33,861 nt of DNA from Pelotomaculum sp. PtaB.Bin104 (GTDB lineage: Bacteria; Bacillota; Desulfotomaculia; Desulfotomaculales; Pelotomaculaceae), in contig MVQL01000036.1 in assembly GCA_002067205.1 (NCBI GenBank), positions 1 to 33,861 of the forward strand, in the 5' to 3' direction. The notes under the pieces are model-generated. The model searched no databases, was not told the origin of the DNA, and worked only from the letters and a program-made list of their open reading frames with translations. Each line of letters starts with the position of its first letter. The first letter of the stretch is position 1. The position numbers and the translations under genes were made by a program. This document shows positions 1 to 6,059 of the stretch, one piece after another.

Positions 1-19
1 ACCGGAGGTGTTTTTTCAG

Positions 20-469
20 ATGCAGTTTGGCGAAAAAATTAGATTATTACGTAAAAGGGCAGGCATTTCTCAGAAGGATTTCGCAGCGCAGCTCGGGATT
101 ACAAGACGGGCTTTGGTTTATTATGAAAACGGTCAGCGTTTTCCACGGGAAGCAGGACTAATTGATAAAATCGCTGATTTCTTTAACGTATCTTCAGATT
201 TTCTGACAGACGATAGCGAAAGCATTGCAATGACCAAGGAAGAAATATTTCTAGAGGAAGCTAAAGCAGAAGATAAGTTGAGGGGAAAAAGCGAAGCAAA
301 GAAATTCATTGAAACGACTAAATGTCTATTTGCCGGCGGAGAATTATCAGAAGAAGATAAAGATGCGCTTTTTGAGGTATTAACCGAAATATACTTCGAC
401 TCAAAGAAAAAAGCCAAAAAGTATGGTGTCCGTAGAAATAAAGGCAGCAAAAATACACCAACTGATTAG
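20..469 (+). CDS. Xre-family HTH transcriptional regulator
   Basis: The N-terminal 65 or so residues form a Cro/CI-type helix-turn-helix: GEKIRLLRKRAGISQKDFAA, then LGITRRALVYYENGQRFP and a third helix ending SSDFLTD. The acidic/basic C-terminal half has no domain I recognise. I place the start at the ATG at 20 because a GGAGGTG ribosome site lies at 4-10; the GTG at 8 overlaps that site. The next gene is an ImmA/IrrE-type peptidase 16 bp downstream. That pairing is known from phages and conjugative elements (B. subtilis ImmR/ImmA), where the peptidase cleaves the repressor. By analogy this is probably a mobile-element repressor. No integrase is visible, so it may be a remnant or may belong to an element extending left of the window. 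Confidence 0.85.
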   Translation: MQFGEKIRLLRKRAGISQKDFAAQLGITRRALVYYENGQRFPREAGLIDKIADFFNVSSDFLTDDSESIAMTKEEIFLEEAKAEDKLRGKSEAKKFIETTKCLFAGGELSEEDKDALFEVLTEIYFDSKKKAKKYGVRRNKGSKNTPTD

Positions 470-485
470 CTGCGGGGTGAAAAGT

Positions 486-995
486 ATGGAATTTATTTTG
501 AGAGAAGCCGAGAGGTTGATCCAAAAGCATAAAACTCGAAACCCCTTTGAGATTGCCGCTTTTCTTAATATTAATGTTCTCTACAGGCCGCTCGGCAAGC
601 TTAAAGGGATTTACATATACACAAGGCGGAGCCGGTATATTTGCATTAACAATGATTTGGACAGTCCTGCCAGACGATTGGTATGTGCTCACGAAATTGG
701 CCATGACCGCTTCCACAGGCACTTGGCCATAATGAATCCCCAGGCCCAGGAGCTTATCAGCTATGATATGTCATCAAAGCCGGAAAGGGAAGCAAACATT
801 TTTGCCGCTGAAGTCCTCTTGCCTGATGATGAGGTTATAAAACTGATAAATGATGCGGAAATGAATTTTTTCAGAGCCGCAAGGGAACTTTATGTACCAC
901 CGGAATTAATGGATTTCAAATTTCAGATATTGAAAAATAGAGGCTACAGGCTTGAAGCTCCATTAAATGCTACCGGAGATTTCCTGAAAAAATAA
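486..995 (+). CDS. ImmA/IrrE-family metallopeptidase
   Basis: A zinc metallopeptidase motif, HEIGH, lies at about residues 69-73. It is followed by a conserved acidic stretch (KPEREANIFAAEVLLP, near residue 100) that normally supplies the third zinc ligand, and this is the ImmA/IrrE (DUF955) arrangement. The length of about 169 residues suits a single-domain ImmA protein. I start at the ATG at 486, preceded by GGGGTGA; the longer open frame from 423 would overlap the Xre gene. Family members cleave a partner Xre repressor in response to DNA damage or cell signals, and the Xre gene immediately upstream is the obvious partner. The 3' end overlaps the end of a convergent broken sigma-like gene by 26 bp. 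Confidence 0.87.
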   Translation: MEFILREAERLIQKHKTRNPFEIAAFLNINVLYRPLGKLKGIYIYTRRSRYICINNDLDSPARRLVCAHEIGHDRFHRHLAIMNPQAQELISYDMSSKPEREANIFAAEVLLPDDEVIKLINDAEMNFFRAARELYVPPELMDFKFQILKNRGYRLEAPLNATGDFLKK

Positions 996-1294
996 CACCC
1001 CGAACATCATATATTTTAAGATGCAGCGAGAGGGCTTCCTGGAAGACTATCCTGTTTTCTACCTCGGTAAGGAGATCCGGCGGTGGGTTAACGGTATTGG
1101 GCATTGTGGCTAGGGCCTCACCCCCCGTATCGCCTTTCAGTTGTTCGTTCAGGATGAGCAACTCGTGTTCTTTCATCCGCCTGTGCTTCTTGGTCAACCT
1201 GATCGCTTCCCGGCGCAAGCCGGTCACGAACCAGGCCACCACCCTGGCTTCTTCCAGGTCAAATTCATCACCGTAGTCATGTGTAAGGATCCAT
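970..1294 (-). pseudogene. Broken sigma-factor-like gene (frameshifted and truncated)
   Basis: A GGAGGTG site at 1301-1307 precedes an ATG at 1294, but the frame opened there (MDPYT) hits a stop after five codons. A one-base change near 1280 would join it to the open frame reading HDYGDEFDLEEARVVAWFVTGL, then RREAIRLTKKHRR. That frame continues to 970 through TEVENRIVFQEALSL and then loses family-like sequence. The part present resembles the N-terminal half of small sigma-70-like proteins, and no region 4 helix-turn-helix follows. It lies downstream of the HTH/sigma-like gene at 1391-1636. I regard it as a decayed member of that pair; the family assignment is by sequence feel only. Confidence 0.55.
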
Positions 1295-1344
1295 TCCTTT
1301 CACCTCCGGTCCTCAATTTTTGCCCTCTACTCTCTAAAGAGAAA

Positions 1345-1371
1345 GTAGGGGGCCATTTTATAACCCCCTAC
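1345..1371 (-). terminator. Hairpin terminator after the 1391-1636 gene
   Basis: A perfect 8-bp stem pairs GTAGGGGG (1345-1352) with CCCCCTAC (1364-1371) around an 11-nt loop. It lies just downstream of the stop codon at 1391 and is followed on the minus strand by a T-rich TTTCTCTTT. A slightly altered copy of the hairpin is present near 12338-12367. Confidence 0.5.
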
Positions 1372-1495
1372 TGAAAAAATTTTTCTAGTGCTAGTGATGT
1401 TGTTTGCTCACGAAGTATTGCTGAAGTTCGTCCCGGCCCCAGGTGGTACGCGGTTCATACCTGTGGACCGCCTTCATAATCCAGACTACCAGATT
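1346..1495. repeat. Direct repeat, copy A (partner at 12338-12481)
   Basis: This stretch of about 145-150 bp recurs in the same orientation at 12338-12481 with scattered substitutions and a 6-bp length difference (the doubled CTAGTG at 1386-1397 is single in copy B). It covers the 3' end of the HTH/sigma-like gene and the hairpin behind it. Copy A belongs to an intact frame. Copy B is only a fragment, so B was probably derived by duplication or recombination. Confidence 0.8.
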
Positions 1496-1636
1496 GGAAC
1501 AGGCTTCATCATAGCCCACGCGGCGGCTGTACTTCTTGACCAGCGGAATGAACCGGTGCACTACTTCAAGAACGGCGTCCTCCTCACAGTTTTTGACCTT
1601 AGCAATCAATTCCCGCAGTTTTGGCTTCCGCTGCAT
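1391..1636 (-). CDS. Small HTH / sigma-like protein under riboswitch control
   Basis: This 81-residue protein carries a segment reading VLEVVHRFIPLVKKYSRR, then an acidic DEACSNLVVWIMKAV. It resembles the short HTH_16 / sigma-70 region 2-like proteins of Firmicute mobile elements. The ATG at 1636 has a strong AAAGGAGG site about 10 nt upstream. Upstream lie a c-di-GMP-I riboswitch and an intrinsic terminator on the same strand, so expression is probably set by c-di-GMP. Downstream is the broken sigma-like gene at 970-1294, which may once have been its partner. The C-terminal third is duplicated as a fragment near 12.4 kb. The function as a transcription or recombination regulator is inferred. 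Confidence 0.65.
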   Translation of the reverse strand: MQRKPKLRELIAKVKNCEEDAVLEVVHRFIPLVKKYSRRVGYDEACSNLVVWIMKAVHRYEPRTTWGRDELQQYFVSKQHH

Positions 1637-1761
1637 GGCTCACCGGCCTCCTTTTTTCTTTTTGGAGAAGCCGCCGCGCGAATGATCAACTTCTCACCGC
1701 GCCGACCAAACCAATTCCATTCTTCGCCATGGGCAAGACTAACCACCCTCCTTCTGGAGAC

Positions 1762-1791
1762 AAAAAGACCTGCCGCAAGAAAGGGCAGGTC
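1762..1791 (-). terminator. Intrinsic terminator of the c-di-GMP riboswitch
   Basis: On the minus strand GACCTGCC (1791-1784) pairs perfectly with GGCAGGTC (1774-1767), followed at once by five T residues (1766-1762). It lies directly 3' of the riboswitch aptamer and ahead of the coding region, as an expression platform should. Bases 1784-1787 of its 5' arm can alternatively pair with the 5' edge of the aptamer (1884-1890), giving a possible two-state switch. Confidence 0.8.
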
Positions 1792-1797
1792 AGACCG

Positions 1798-1893
1798 TCC
1801 TATAGCGGCAGCCAGGCTGTCGTAGTGCCCTCACATGAGCACCTAAGACCCTATGGCTTTGCGTCCTCACCTTTCGGTGAGTTTGCCCTTGTC
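1798..1893 (-). promoter_or_regulatory. Cyclic di-GMP-I (GEMM-I) riboswitch aptamer
   Basis: Read on the minus strand, the element starts with GGGCAAAC, then a hairpin TCACC-GAAA-GGTGA with a GNRA tetraloop, then GGACGCAAAGCC. A longer second hairpin ends in AGCCTGGCTGCCG, which matches the GEMM-I tetraloop-receptor side. These are the conserved blocks of the class I c-di-GMP riboswitch. A TATAAT box on the same strand at 1905-1900 would start transcription at about 1893, at the aptamer's 5' edge. An intrinsic terminator follows, then the HTH/sigma-like gene at 1636-1391. Whether ligand raises or lowers expression cannot be decided by eye. Confidence 0.88.
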
Positions 1894-1905
1894 GATTTGA
1901 TTATA

Positions 1906-2110
1906 TTATTTTGTTTCATATCAACTTTGGTTTATTTAATTGCAGCATCTATCAGTTAACACTACCCGTAAGGAGTTGTATTAGTCTAATGAAACTTAAT
2001 TGCTTAGTGAAACGCTCGATTTTCTTCGAAAAGATTCAAGAATTTAGAGCTAATATCCTCTTTCACATTAGCAAGTCAGCGTGAAAGCAATAAAGGTGTT
2101 AAAATGGTGT
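1906..2110. other. Intergenic stretch without a recognised gene
   Basis: This AT-rich stretch separates the riboswitch promoter from the 3' end of the first Crp/Fnr gene. The only structure I see is an inverted repeat of CTTTCAC (2060-2066) with GTGAAAG (2081-2087), which could be a weak terminator for the Crp/Fnr gene ending at 2111. No convincing open frame is present. Confidence 0.4.
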
Positions 2111-2791
2111 TCAGCGAAAGTGTTTATCTAGACAACGATCCTGGATCACGTAGTATTTATCCGGCTTAATAAGGAAGCCTTTTTCTTTGAACTGCTTTAA
2201 CACCTGGGCTACCATCACCCGAGACGCCCCCACCATGTTGGCCAGGTCCTGTTGGGTAAGGTTTAATGCGATTAGGTGTCCTTCCGGGGTTTCTTCACCA
2301 TATTCTCTAGCTAATCGAAACAAGAGTCTGGTCAATTTTTCGGCAACCGAATTATTTGTAACGTCTCCCAGTTGTTGCATGGTTAAATAGAGCTTCTGGC
2401 CCAAGTTAGCAATTATCTTCATGGCGATGGCAGGTTTTGCCATAATTAACTGTTCAAACTGGTTAAGCGAGATGGAACACACTTTAACCCTTTCCAAGGC
2501 AATAGCTGACGCAAAATGCTTTTGCTGCTGGAACAATGCTGTTTCTCCCAAAACTTCTCCCCTGCCTACAACATCAAGAATAATTTCTCGCCCTTCTTCA
2601 GTGTATTGAACTAATTTGACAGTCCCTTCTTTGATTAAATAAAGAGCCTCCGAAGGAGCACCTTGGTGAAACAAACATTCTCCTTTTTCCAGTTTCTGTT
2701 TGGCTGCATTTAAACAGACACTGGCAAAATCTTCCCTGTCAAGTCCTTCAAAGATTGGGAGATCGTGAAGGCAAATTGCGCACTTGGACAT
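2111..2791 (-). CDS. Crp/Fnr-family transcriptional regulator 1
   Basis: An N-terminal cyclic-nucleotide-type beta-roll (GECLFHQGAPSEALYLIKEG, then EVLGETALF) is followed by a long dimerisation helix. A C-terminal winged helix-turn-helix reads LTQQDLANMVGASRVMVAQV. The ATG at 2791 has GGAGGG 9 nt upstream and is preferred over the in-frame GTG at 2824. Four Cys lie in the N-terminal part (CAIC plus two more within about 35 residues), so an Fe-S or thiol switch is possible but unproven. In the recognition helix the Arg equivalent to E. coli CRP R180 is kept, while the E181 and R185 positions are Val and Gln. It is paralogous to the next gene upstream. A 17-bp palindrome TACAA-N7-TTGTA lies in the gap at 2844-2860. 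Confidence 0.88.
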   Translation of the reverse strand: MSKCAICLHDLPIFEGLDREDFASVCLNAAKQKLEKGECLFHQGAPSEALYLIKEGTVKLVQYTEEGREIILDVVGRGEVLGETALFQQQKHFASAIALERVKVCSISLNQFEQLIMAKPAIAMKIIANLGQKLYLTMQQLGDVTNNSVAEKLTRLLFRLAREYGEETPEGHLIALNLTQQDLANMVGASRVMVAQVLKQFKEKGFLIKPDKYYVIQDRCLDKHFR

Positions 2792-2872
2792 TACTTTTTT
2801 CCCTCCGTAACTTTCCGTCACCAAACCAAACAGGGGTTTTTGTTACAATCATTATTTGTAGTGACGACAGTC

Positions 2873-3544
2873 CTAAATAGAACCGTGGCTTTTGACCACG
2901 ATGTAGTTGTCATTCATGGAGATAAGCCCTTCCTGCTTCAATCTGTTAAGAGTGTTAGTGACCATCACCCGGGAGGCGTTGACCAGGTTGGCCAGGTCCT
3001 GGTGGGTCAAGGAGATTATGATCATCAAGCCATCGCCATTAGGCTTACCGTAATCCTGAGCCAGTCGCTGCAGGGTGTTTAATAACCTGCCCTTGACATC
3101 CCGGAAAGCCATGTCAGCTATCTGGACAGTGTAGTTGTTGAGCTTTTCACCCAGAGCCTTAATCAATTTTAGTGCAACAGCCGGGTTCTGCATGATCATC
3201 CGCTCGAAATCACCCCTGGTACAGGTACAGACAAAACTGGATTCCAGAGCTTGGGCGCTCATGGAATGAAGCTGTTCATCAAAGATGGCATTTTCGCCGA
3301 AAATATCATCCGCCCGGAGGATATCCAGGGTAATTTCTTTTCCCTCTTCTGAGAGTTTAAATAAGCGAATCCGCCCAGACTTAACCAGGTAAATGGTATC
3401 CGCCGGCTGACCCTCGTGGAATACCATCTCTCCTTTTTGATAGGTCTTTTTGCCGGCCAGTAGCGTAACCTGCTGTCGTTCAGCGGGAGAGAGAGCTGCA
3501 AACAGAGCCAGGTCTTTCATACACTTAGGTTTCTCCATGTTCAT
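2873..3544 (-). CDS. Crp/Fnr-family transcriptional regulator 2
   Basis: This has the same architecture as its neighbour: a beta-roll sensor (GEMVFHEGQPADTIYLVKSG, then DIFGENAIFDE), a dimer helix, and a winged HTH reading LTHQDLANLVNASRVMVTNT. I use the ATG at 3544, just downstream of AAAGGAG; an ATG 18 nt further upstream is possible. The recognition helix keeps the Arg at the CRP R180 position but has Val and Asn at the 181 and 185 positions, like its paralogue. The sensor domain does not show the CRP cAMP-pocket Arg-Ser pair clearly, so the ligand is unknown. It is transcribed divergently from the DUF1638 gene, and the shared spacer contains the palindrome at 3617-3634. It is a good candidate for the regulator of the four palindromes in this region. 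Confidence 0.88.
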   Translation of the reverse strand: MNMEKPKCMKDLALFAALSPAERQQVTLLAGKKTYQKGEMVFHEGQPADTIYLVKSGRIRLFKLSEEGKEITLDILRADDIFGENAIFDEQLHSMSAQALESSFVCTCTRGDFERMIMQNPAVALKLIKALGEKLNNYTVQIADMAFRDVKGRLLNTLQRLAQDYGKPNGDGLMIIISLTHQDLANLVNASRVMVTNTLNRLKQEGLISMNDNYIVVKSHGSI

Positions 3545-3616
3545 GTTCACTCCTTTCCTCATGATACTAACATTTTACCATAGTGGAACAAGCAACTCCG
3601 AATTATGCCCCTGATC

Positions 3617-3660
3617 CTGTAAAATAAATTACAGATGTTCGCTGGTTTAGCACGTATAAT
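3617..3660 (+). promoter_or_regulatory. Crp/Fnr-type operator and -10 box ahead of the DUF1638 gene (site 1)
   Basis: CTGTAAAATAAATTACAG (3617-3634) is a palindrome with perfect CTGTAA/TTACAG arms. Exactly 20 nt separate it from TATAAT at 3655-3660, with no recognisable -35, which puts the palindrome centre about 41.5 bp from a normal start point (class II activation). The same element and spacing recur at sites 2-4. Being in a divergent spacer, it could also affect the Crp/Fnr gene at 3544. Confidence 0.8.
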
Positions 3661-3687
3661 TTAAAATAAATCTTTGGAGGTGAAATA

Positions 3688-4281
3688 ATGAAAACGAATA
3701 ATCGCCACTATTGCTTACTATGTTGCGGCATCCTACGGAAGGAAATAAATGCAATTTTACCAGAATTAACTCGTGAATATGGAAAAATCGATATCACCTA
3801 TGTAGACCCCGGTTTGCATGTGGATCTGGATAAGCTATCGGCAGCCCTTGCCCAAAAGCTTGCGGAAATGAAGCAAACCTCCGGCAAACTAACTCTGGTT
3901 TACGGAAGCAAATGCCACCCGGATATGGACCAATTGGCATGCAACTGGGATGCTAAAATTCTGGAACCGCCTGACTGCATCAGCCTCCTGGCCGGTCCCC
4001 AGAGAGATTTACTGGATCGAGAATGCAGAACCTTCTACCTTTCGCCGGGGTGGCTGGAGCATTGGGAACGAATCTTCAAAACAGGTCTCGGCTGGGACAC
4101 CATCGACGCGCGCCAGAACATGGGTTTTTATGACCGCATCCTGTTGCTGGATACCGGGGTAGCCTCTTTGTCCGATGAAAAAATCTTGGAGTTTTATGAT
4201 TACTGCCAGGTACCGGTAGATATCTTTCCAGTGGAGTTGGATTACATGAAACAGAGTTTATTCAAAACATTGGCAACCTGA
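3688..4281 (+). CDS. DUF1638 family protein
   Basis: This 197-residue protein opens with YCLLCCGILRKEINAIL and contains VYGSKCHPDMDQLA, then a middle FYLSPGWLEHW and a late FYDRILLLDTG. These are typical of the DUF1638 family found in anaerobic bacteria and methanogens, often near corrinoid or methyl-transfer genes. Conserved Cys residues (a CC pair near residue 12 and one near residue 76) could bind a metal or take part in redox chemistry, but the family has no firmly assigned function. The start has TTGGAGGTG about 8 nt upstream. It is monocistronic: it is preceded by a class II-type Crp/Fnr site and followed at once by a strong terminator. Confidence 0.8.
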   Translation: MKTNNRHYCLLCCGILRKEINAILPELTREYGKIDITYVDPGLHVDLDKLSAALAQKLAEMKQTSGKLTLVYGSKCHPDMDQLACNWDAKILEPPDCISLLAGPQRDLLDRECRTFYLSPGWLEHWERIFKTGLGWDTIDARQNMGFYDRILLLDTGVASLSDEKILEFYDYCQVPVDIFPVELDYMKQSLFKTLAT

Positions 4282-4283
4282 AA

Positions 4284-4313
4284 AAAGCCCGCAGCCATAG
4301 TGCAGCGGGCTTT
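4284..4313 (+). terminator. Strong intrinsic terminator after the DUF1638 gene
   Basis: AAAGCCCGC (4284-4292) pairs with GCGGGCTTT (4305-4313) around a 12-nt loop. It lies two bases past the TGA of the DUF1638 gene. With A-rich and T-rich flanks it may also act on the converging PNPOx gene that ends at 4349. Confidence 0.85.
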
Positions 4314-4348
4314 CGTATATGGGTTTTGCAAGGGAGGGCCAGGCCAAG

Positions 4349-4660
4349 CTAAAGTAGCATTTCGGCTTTTTCAGCCTTGAATAAAACCTCTTTGCCTTCG
4401 ATGCAGGCTTTTCCTGCTAGGCGATAACCTTTGGGTCCATCGACTTTGGAAGCAAGAACTACCTGCATACTCCCGGTTTCTTTAATGTTTTGCTGGGTTT
4501 TTTCCATCTTGTAGATGCCGAAAGCCAGCACGTCACCATCCTTGACCTCCTTGACCTGACCAACCACGATCAGGTGAGGCTCTCCTTGAGCGGAGACCGT
4601 TGTAATGGGTACGATAGGCGCTTCCTTGACCAGTTTTTTGATTTCGTCGGTGATAACCAT
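4349..4660 (-). CDS. Pyridoxamine 5'-phosphate oxidase-family (flavin-binding) protein
   Basis: This 103-residue split-barrel protein has TDEIKKLVKEAPIVPITTVS, then GEPHLIVVGQVKEV and DGPKGYRLAGKACIE, the usual profile of short PNPOx-like proteins that bind FMN or F420. Catalysis is unknown; many anaerobe members are simply FMN-binding. The ATG at 4660 has AAAGGAGAGG just upstream. An open frame reaching 4753 would run through the operator, so I reject the longer start. A Crp/Fnr-type palindrome and a TAAAAT -10 box precede it, so it has its own promoter although it lies downstream of the QueG-like gene on the same strand. Confidence 0.78.
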   Translation of the reverse strand: MVITDEIKKLVKEAPIVPITTVSAQGEPHLIVVGQVKEVKDGDVLAFGIYKMEKTQQNIKETGSMQVVLASKVDGPKGYRLAGKACIEGKEVLFKAEKAEMLL

Positions 4661-4689
4661 CTTATCCTCTCCTTTCTTATGATAATTCA

Positions 4690-4733
4690 ATTTTACCCGA
4701 GGGGACGAGCTAAGGCTGTAAAATATTTTACTT
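4690..4733 (-). promoter_or_regulatory. Crp/Fnr-type operator and -10 box ahead of the PNPOx gene (site 2)
   Basis: The palindrome, read on the plus strand as CTGTAAAATATTTTACTT (4716-4733), is near-perfect. On the minus strand exactly 20 nt separate it from TAAAAT at 4695-4690. This is the same geometry as sites 1, 3 and 4. It lies between the stop codon of the QueG-like gene and the PNPOx start. Confidence 0.75.
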
Positions 4734-4739
4734 GAAACA

Positions 4740-5429
4740 TTACTTTTCTCCATTGCTCAGCGGGCAGGCGGCAATACACATGCCGCAGCGTCTCCCGGCC
4801 AGCTGGACAAAGATATAATGGTAGCATTTTTCCTTATCCATGCTCCAGCCTTCCCGGGGGCTGTAAGCATTCTTCCAGCCCCGCAAGGCGCCAACCGGGC
4901 AGGCCTTAATGCACTTGCCGCAGCGGTCGCACGGGTTCTCCTCCAACGGTTTATCCGGAATTAACTCCGCCTCGGTGACGATGGCTCCCAGCCGGACCCG
5001 GCTGCCAAACTGGGGAGTGAGGACCAGGTTATTCAATCCGAAAAGCCCCAGACCCCCGGCAACAGCGGCATGCTTGTTGGAGAGGTCACCCTTTAACCGC
5101 GTCGCGTCACCGATACTGGCCGTAGCCGGAAATGCAATGCTGGTAAAACCCTTTCGTTCCAGGAAACGGGCCCCCCGGTGACCCAAACCGTTCAAAAAGG
5201 CGTTGGCGTGTTCAAATTCCAGCATGTACTCGTTTCTACTTTTGGGTAATGCCAAGACCGCCCCCCGGTTGAGAGCGTAGGCATAGGAAATGATACTCCT
5301 GGCGCCGGGAAGGTAGTCGTTAGGCCGGAGGCCTTCAGGCGCCCCGGAAAGCCTCTCAGCAGCGGCAACTCCTACCAAATCGGCCCCCTGGTCCAGAAGA
5401 AATTCTTTTATTTTCCGGGTTAACTCCAT
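4740..5429 (-). CDS. Ferredoxin-type 4Fe-4S protein related to epoxyqueuosine reductase QueG
   Basis: The N-terminal part (LLDQGADLVGVAAAERL, then ARSIISYAYALNRG) resembles the cobalamin-binding half of QueG-like proteins. The C-terminal part holds two ferredoxin-like Cys sets: C167, C170, C173, C177 and C202, C215, C218, C222, enough for two [4Fe-4S] clusters. At 229 residues it is much shorter than QueG (about 350-390) and lacks the C-terminal HEAT-like part, so queuosine synthesis is unlikely. It is better seen as an electron-transfer or reductase relative. It is the last gene of the selenoprotein operon, 32 bp after the DsbA-like gene, which suggests it supplies electrons to, or is maintained by, the same redox process. 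Confidence 0.75.
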   Translation of the reverse strand: MELTRKIKEFLLDQGADLVGVAAAERLSGAPEGLRPNDYLPGARSIISYAYALNRGAVLALPKSRNEYMLEFEHANAFLNGLGHRGARFLERKGFTSIAFPATASIGDATRLKGDLSNKHAAVAGGLGLFGLNNLVLTPQFGSRVRLGAIVTEAELIPDKPLEENPCDRCGKCIKACPVGALRGWKNAYSPREGWSMDKEKCYHYIFVQLAGRRCGMCIAACPLSNGEK

Positions 5430-5461
5430 TTTTCTTCTCCCTTTCCGATACCAACCAAGTA

Positions 5462-6047
5462 TTACTCGCGTAGCATTTTAAGCAACTGCCGGAAAGACTC
5501 CAGGGGTTGTGCCCCCACAATCACTTCAGCTCCGTCATTAAAGATAAATGCTGGAACAGCAGTGACGCCCAGTCTGGCCGCTTCCGCCACGTCGGCATCA
5601 ACCATTGGTTTCATTCTTCGTTCTGCAAGACAAGCTCGAAAATCGTCTTGATCCAATTCTGCCTTCCCGGCTATGTCAGCCAGCACATCCATGTCAACAA
5701 TGTCGCGATCCTCAACAAACTGGGCCTGAAAAACCATGCGATGGTAGTCGGTAAACTTTCCCTTATTTTCCGCGTACTTGGCGCCTTCCAGGGCCAATCG
5801 GGAAGAGCATTGATGACTGTTCAGCCTGACCCGAATCCCCTCGGCCGCCCCCAGCCGCTCAAAATTCGCCTTTACTGCCTCCATGTATTCCTTGGGTTTG
5901 TGTGGGAGTTTAACCCCTTGGACGTAATTCAAAGGATTTCCACTGGACCTCCAGTGGAAACTCCCGGGCCAGTTGCTCCAGTCGCTTTTCCCCGATCAGG
6001 CAAAAGGGTCAGAGGTAGTCGGAAAAGACTGTTACGCGGATTGTCAC
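5462..6047 (-). CDS. DsbA-family selenoprotein (UPFC active site), frameshifted
   Basis: Reading from a GTG at 6047 with GGAGGG 7 nt upstream gives VTIRVTVFSDYL, an in-frame TGA at 6011-6009 (codon 13), then PFCLIGEKRLEQLAREFPLE. In the DsbA/FrnE-like family the active site here is FSDYxCPFC, so the TGA stands exactly where the first catalytic Cys belongs and is best read as selenocysteine (UPFC). The frame ends at a TAA at 5912-5910. The rest of the protein (GVKLPHKPKEYMEAVKANFE through TAVPAFIFNDGAEVIVGAQP, the family's C-terminal half) continues in the +1 frame to 5462. The break lies between about 5932 and 5912 and may be a real mutation, a base-calling error at GGGG, or recoding. The cis-Pro loop (VTAVPAF) is intact. 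It follows the GrdB-like gene by 12 bp, its ribosome site touching that stop codon. Confidence 0.8.
5974..6002 (-). promoter_or_regulatory. Candidate SECIS hairpin for the DsbA-like selenoprotein
   Basis: Downstream of the TGA at 6011-6009, minus-strand CTGATCG (5999-5993) can pair with CGACTGG (5984-5978) with one A-C mismatch. The apical loop begins with GGG, and TGC/GCA pairing past a bulge extends the stem. The loop starts 16 nt after the TGA, within the usual range for bacterial SECIS elements. The pairing was done by eye only. Confidence 0.45.
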
Positions 6048-6059
6048 AACAAGTCCCTC

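Noticed and set aside
1686..1730. 14-codon open frame between the riboswitch terminator and the HTH/sigma-like gene
   Set aside because: The nearest ribosome site is about 17 nt from the ATG and the peptide resembles nothing known; too weak to call.
4740..5429. Epoxyqueuosine reductase (queG) proper
   Set aside because: It is only 229 residues, lacks the C-terminal part of QueG, and sits in a selenoprotein operon instead of with queuosine genes.
5910..5932. Programmed +1 frameshift in the DsbA-like gene
   Set aside because: The slip region (CCA AGG GGT TAA) does not allow good re-pairing in the +1 frame and has no prfB-like signal, so mutation or sequencing error is more likely.
5937..5960. 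11-bp inverted repeat as the SECIS of the DsbA-like gene
   Set aside because: It begins about 49 nt after the TGA, too far for a bacterial SECIS; a closer hairpin with better spacing exists.
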